This document shows, in pieces, positions 62,248-64,000 of a stretch of DNA of 64,000 bases; within the stretch, counting starts at the first letter, position 1; each line of letters begins with the position of its first letter. The notes beneath the pieces were generated by a model. That model worked only from the letters and a program-made list of their open reading frames with translations. It ran no database searches and was not told the DNA's origin. The stretch lies in the NCBI GenBank assembly GCA_021776195.1, contig JAJFGK010000062.1:1-64000 (forward strand), read 5' to 3'. The DNA comes from Kiloniellaceae bacterium (GTDB lineage Bacteria > Pseudomonadota > Alphaproteobacteria > Kiloniellales > Kiloniellaceae). The position numbers and the translations under genes are program-made.

Positions 62248-63050
62248 GATTTCTTTCTCCCTGCCGCCGTTATTTTGCCGGCGCGCGCGGTGCCCTCGCG
62301 GATCGTGGCGGCGCCGGCAGACAGACTGTCGCGCAGCAGCGCGCTGTCAATCCCATAGCAGATCAACTCGACCCCCTCGGCGAAACGCTCGACGCCTTCC
62401 GCCGGCGTGGCGACCAGCTGGCAGACCGGAACCCCGGCCGCCGCCGCCGCCGCGTCGATCCGCGCGATGGCCTCCTTGAACCGCTTGTCCGAAAAGGCGC
62501 CGGCGATCCCCATGCTGGCCGACAGATCGAAGTGGCCGATCCAGAGGGCGTCGACGCCGCGGGTGCCGGCGATCGCCTCGACATCCTCCAGGCCATCGAC
62601 GGTTTCGATCAGCGCCACCATGACGTTGGCGCGATTGGCCGCGGCCAGCTTGCGCCGGGGCTCGCCGGTCCTATAGCGGTCATGGGCCATGCCCAAGGCC
62701 ACGCCGCGCCGCCCGGCGGGTGGGTAGCGCATGGCCCGGACCAGATCCCGCGCTTCGCCGGCCGAGCCGACCATCGGCAGCAACAGCGCCCCGGCCCCGG
62801 CATCCAGCGCGCGCGAGATATGATGCCCGGCCTTGGAGGGCGGCCGCAGGATGACCGGCAGGCCGGCGGCGTCGAAGTAGGCCAGCAGCGCCTTGAGGTC
62901 GCCCATGCCGAAGCCGCTGTGCTCCAGGTCCAGGAAGGCAAAGTCGAGGCTGGCCGCCTTGAGGATGTGGCCGATGCCCGGCGTGGCGAATTCGGCCACC
63001 ATGGTGCCGATCTTCGGCCCCGGCTTCTTGAGCAGTTTGCGAAATGACAT
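62244..63050 (-). CDS. HpcH/HpaI family aldolase
   Basis: 268 residues, class II metal-dependent. LDLEHSGFGMGDLKALLA, LPMVGSAGEARDLVRAMRYP, PPAGRRGVALGMA and DALWIGHFDLSASMG are typical. It cleaves 2-keto-4-hydroxy acids to pyruvate or a related 2-oxo acid and an aldehyde. First gene of the nine-gene minus-strand unit; 225 bases upstream show no clear gene or promoter. Confidence 0.88.
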   Translation of the reverse strand: MSFRKLLKKPGPKIGTMVAEFATPGIGHILKAASLDFAFLDLEHSGFGMGDLKALLAYFDAAGLPVILRPPSKAGHHISRALDAGAGALLLPMVGSAGEARDLVRAMRYPPAGRRGVALGMAHDRYRTGEPRRKLAAANRANVMVALIETVDGLEDVEAIAGTRGVDALWIGHFDLSASMGIAGAFSDKRFKEAIARIDAAAAAAGVPVCQLVATPAEGVERFAEGVELICYGIDSALLRDSLSAGAATIREGTARAGKITAAGRKKS

Positions 63051-63275
63051 TGTGGGGGTCCCGCGGTTTCGTGGCTTGGGGCGCTGGCCGAGTCGATTAA
63101 TCCCTATACAGAGACGACTCGACGCGGGCGAGGGGTATGTAGGTCAGTCGACAGGCCAAAATCAGAAGTGCGAAATACTCTGGACAGCTCCGCTTGGGAG
63201 TTTCCCATAGCCGGGCAATCGGGTGGGGAATGGGGCGCCGGCAATCTGGACGAATGCGAAACTCGTTGCCAGGAA

Positions 63276-64000
63276 TTATGGCGAAGCAAGCTCATCGTAC
63301 AGGAAGTAAACAAACTCAACATGCGGGTCTTCGCCCAGTTGATAAGCAAGATACTTGATGTTGGTTGGCTGGGTGCCGAGGGCGCTTGTGATACTGGTGA
63401 GCAATGTCTCTGAGTCCGATTTGATTTTGGCCGCGAGGTCTGTGTTTCCCGCGTCGAGGGCTTCTTGCAGTTTGGTTTCGTACTCCCGAATTCGTCTCCG
63501 AACCTGGGCCATCTCAATCGCGCCTCTGATGCCTATCGGCCTTAGCGCCTGAAGCTGTGCCTTGTTCACATAGAGTCGCAACAGGGCCTGATCGTTCCAA
63601 TCGATTATTGTCTTGAGGGGATAAGCCGTTGAAAAGTGTATCTCCAACGGGTTCGAGAATGCCAGTTGCTGGATGTTCTTGATGTTTTCCTCATGCAACC
63701 GTTCAATCTCGTCAAAATCGATTCCTTCGATCTCTGAAAGATTAGATTGCCTCTCGGCATTGTCGGCCGCGTTGGAATCGGCGTTCATTTTCTGCTGTGT
63801 TTTCACACGGATGTAGCGAACGATTTCCGGATAAGGGAGGAAGCCGATGCCGAATGAGATGAATATGAGAAAGTCTTCGGCAAACATGAAGGTCGAAAAA
63901 AACGCGAATGCGATCGCAATAATCGGCTGGTAACTCAGTCTCAGTAAGAATTCTGGCGAGAGGTCTGCCGACGTGATGCGCGAGATTACGGAATAAAGCG
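63276..64000 (-). CDS. Uncharacterised membrane protein, N-terminus cut by the window edge
   Basis: The minus-strand frame is open through the right edge (first full codon ends at 63998), so an internal Met at 63887 is not the start. The visible part begins in LYSVISRITSADLSP and has two hydrophobic helices (PIIAIAFAFFSTFMFA and FLIFISFGIGFLPYPEIV). A soluble, charged coiled-coil-like region follows (QVRRRIREYETKLQEAL) and it ends DPHVEFVYFLYDELASP. Codon use is far less G/C-biased than in other genes here, suggesting transfer. No family is recognised. Confidence 0.6.
   Translation of the reverse strand, partial: LYSVISRITSADLSPEFLLRLSYQPIIAIAFAFFSTFMFAEDFLIFISFGIGFLPYPEIVRYIRVKTQQKMNADSNAADNAERQSNLSEIEGIDFDEIERLHEENIKNIQQLAFSNPLEIHFSTAYPLKTIIDWNDQALLRLYVNKAQLQALRPIGIRGAIEMAQVRRRIREYETKLQEALDAGNTDLAAKIKSDSETLLTSITSALGTQPTNIKYLAYQLGEDPHVEFVYFLYDELASP

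Noticed and set aside
1..64000. CRISPR arrays, tRNA/rRNA genes, insertion sequences or prophage
   Set aside because: No regularly spaced repeats of suitable length, no tRNA-like T-loop and acceptor patterns, and no transposase or integrase gene was recognised on either strand.

Overview
The window is GC-rich DNA with strong G/C third-position bias. It carries a histone deacetylase-like gene, xseB, ispA and dxs in one run, plus a DUF4169 gene, a TIGR02281-type aspartic protease and a HlyU gene. That combination points to an alphaproteobacterium, probably near Rhodospirillales. This is inference; there is no rRNA or other decisive marker. The gene content is that of a nutrient-scavenging heterotroph: four ABC uptake systems or solute-binding proteins, many dehydratases, dehydrogenases and amidohydrolases, and few regulators.

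Layout. 1-9,100: end of a hydantoinase/oxoprolinase-like gene, HAD-II hydrolase, ankyrin protein, M20 amidohydrolase, MetE-like protein, DUF3604 protein and a family-5 solute-binding protein. 9,200-15,000: DHDPS-family lyase, ParDE toxin-antitoxin, then an SDR / acyl-CoA synthetase / enoyl-CoA hydratase operon. 15,000-19,500: two-gene RND efflux operon with an operator-like palindrome inside its promoter. 19,700-23,900: isoprenoid block (HDAC-like, xseB, ispA, dxs). 24,000-28,400: MDR oxidoreductase, Thr/Ser dehydratase, aminotransferase, LysE exporter, HlyU. 28,400-36,100: seven-gene minus-strand cassette with three different enolase-superfamily dehydratases around a polyamine-type ABC importer, apparently a sugar-acid catabolism locus. 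36,100-39,300: duplicated membrane protein and a secreted haem peroxidase. 39,350-44,900: quaternary-amine ABC importer with a double permease and two different ATPases. 45,500-49,600: acetolactate synthase-like enzyme, FMN glutamate synthase-like protein and two small conserved proteins. 49,700-54,500: amidase, aspartic protease, an uncatalogued 46-residue membrane peptide and an orphan GAF/PAS histidine kinase. 54,560-54,790: a tiny self-contained gene for a 26-residue peptide. 54,940-63,050: nine co-directional minus-strand genes (aldolase, 2-hydroxyacid dehydrogenase, TauE/SafE exporter, ureohydrolase, ABC importer, two SDRs). The right edge cuts a membrane protein of different base composition.

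No CRISPR array, insertion sequence, prophage, tRNA or rRNA gene was recognised. The best leads are the 26-residue mini-gene with a 14-base match to the 16S rRNA 3' end, the dehydratase paralogue that has lost both residues of the His-Asp dyad, the double-permease/double-ATPase importer, the helically phased CCAATTGG boxes upstream of it, and the recurring hairpin just behind every solute-binding-protein gene.
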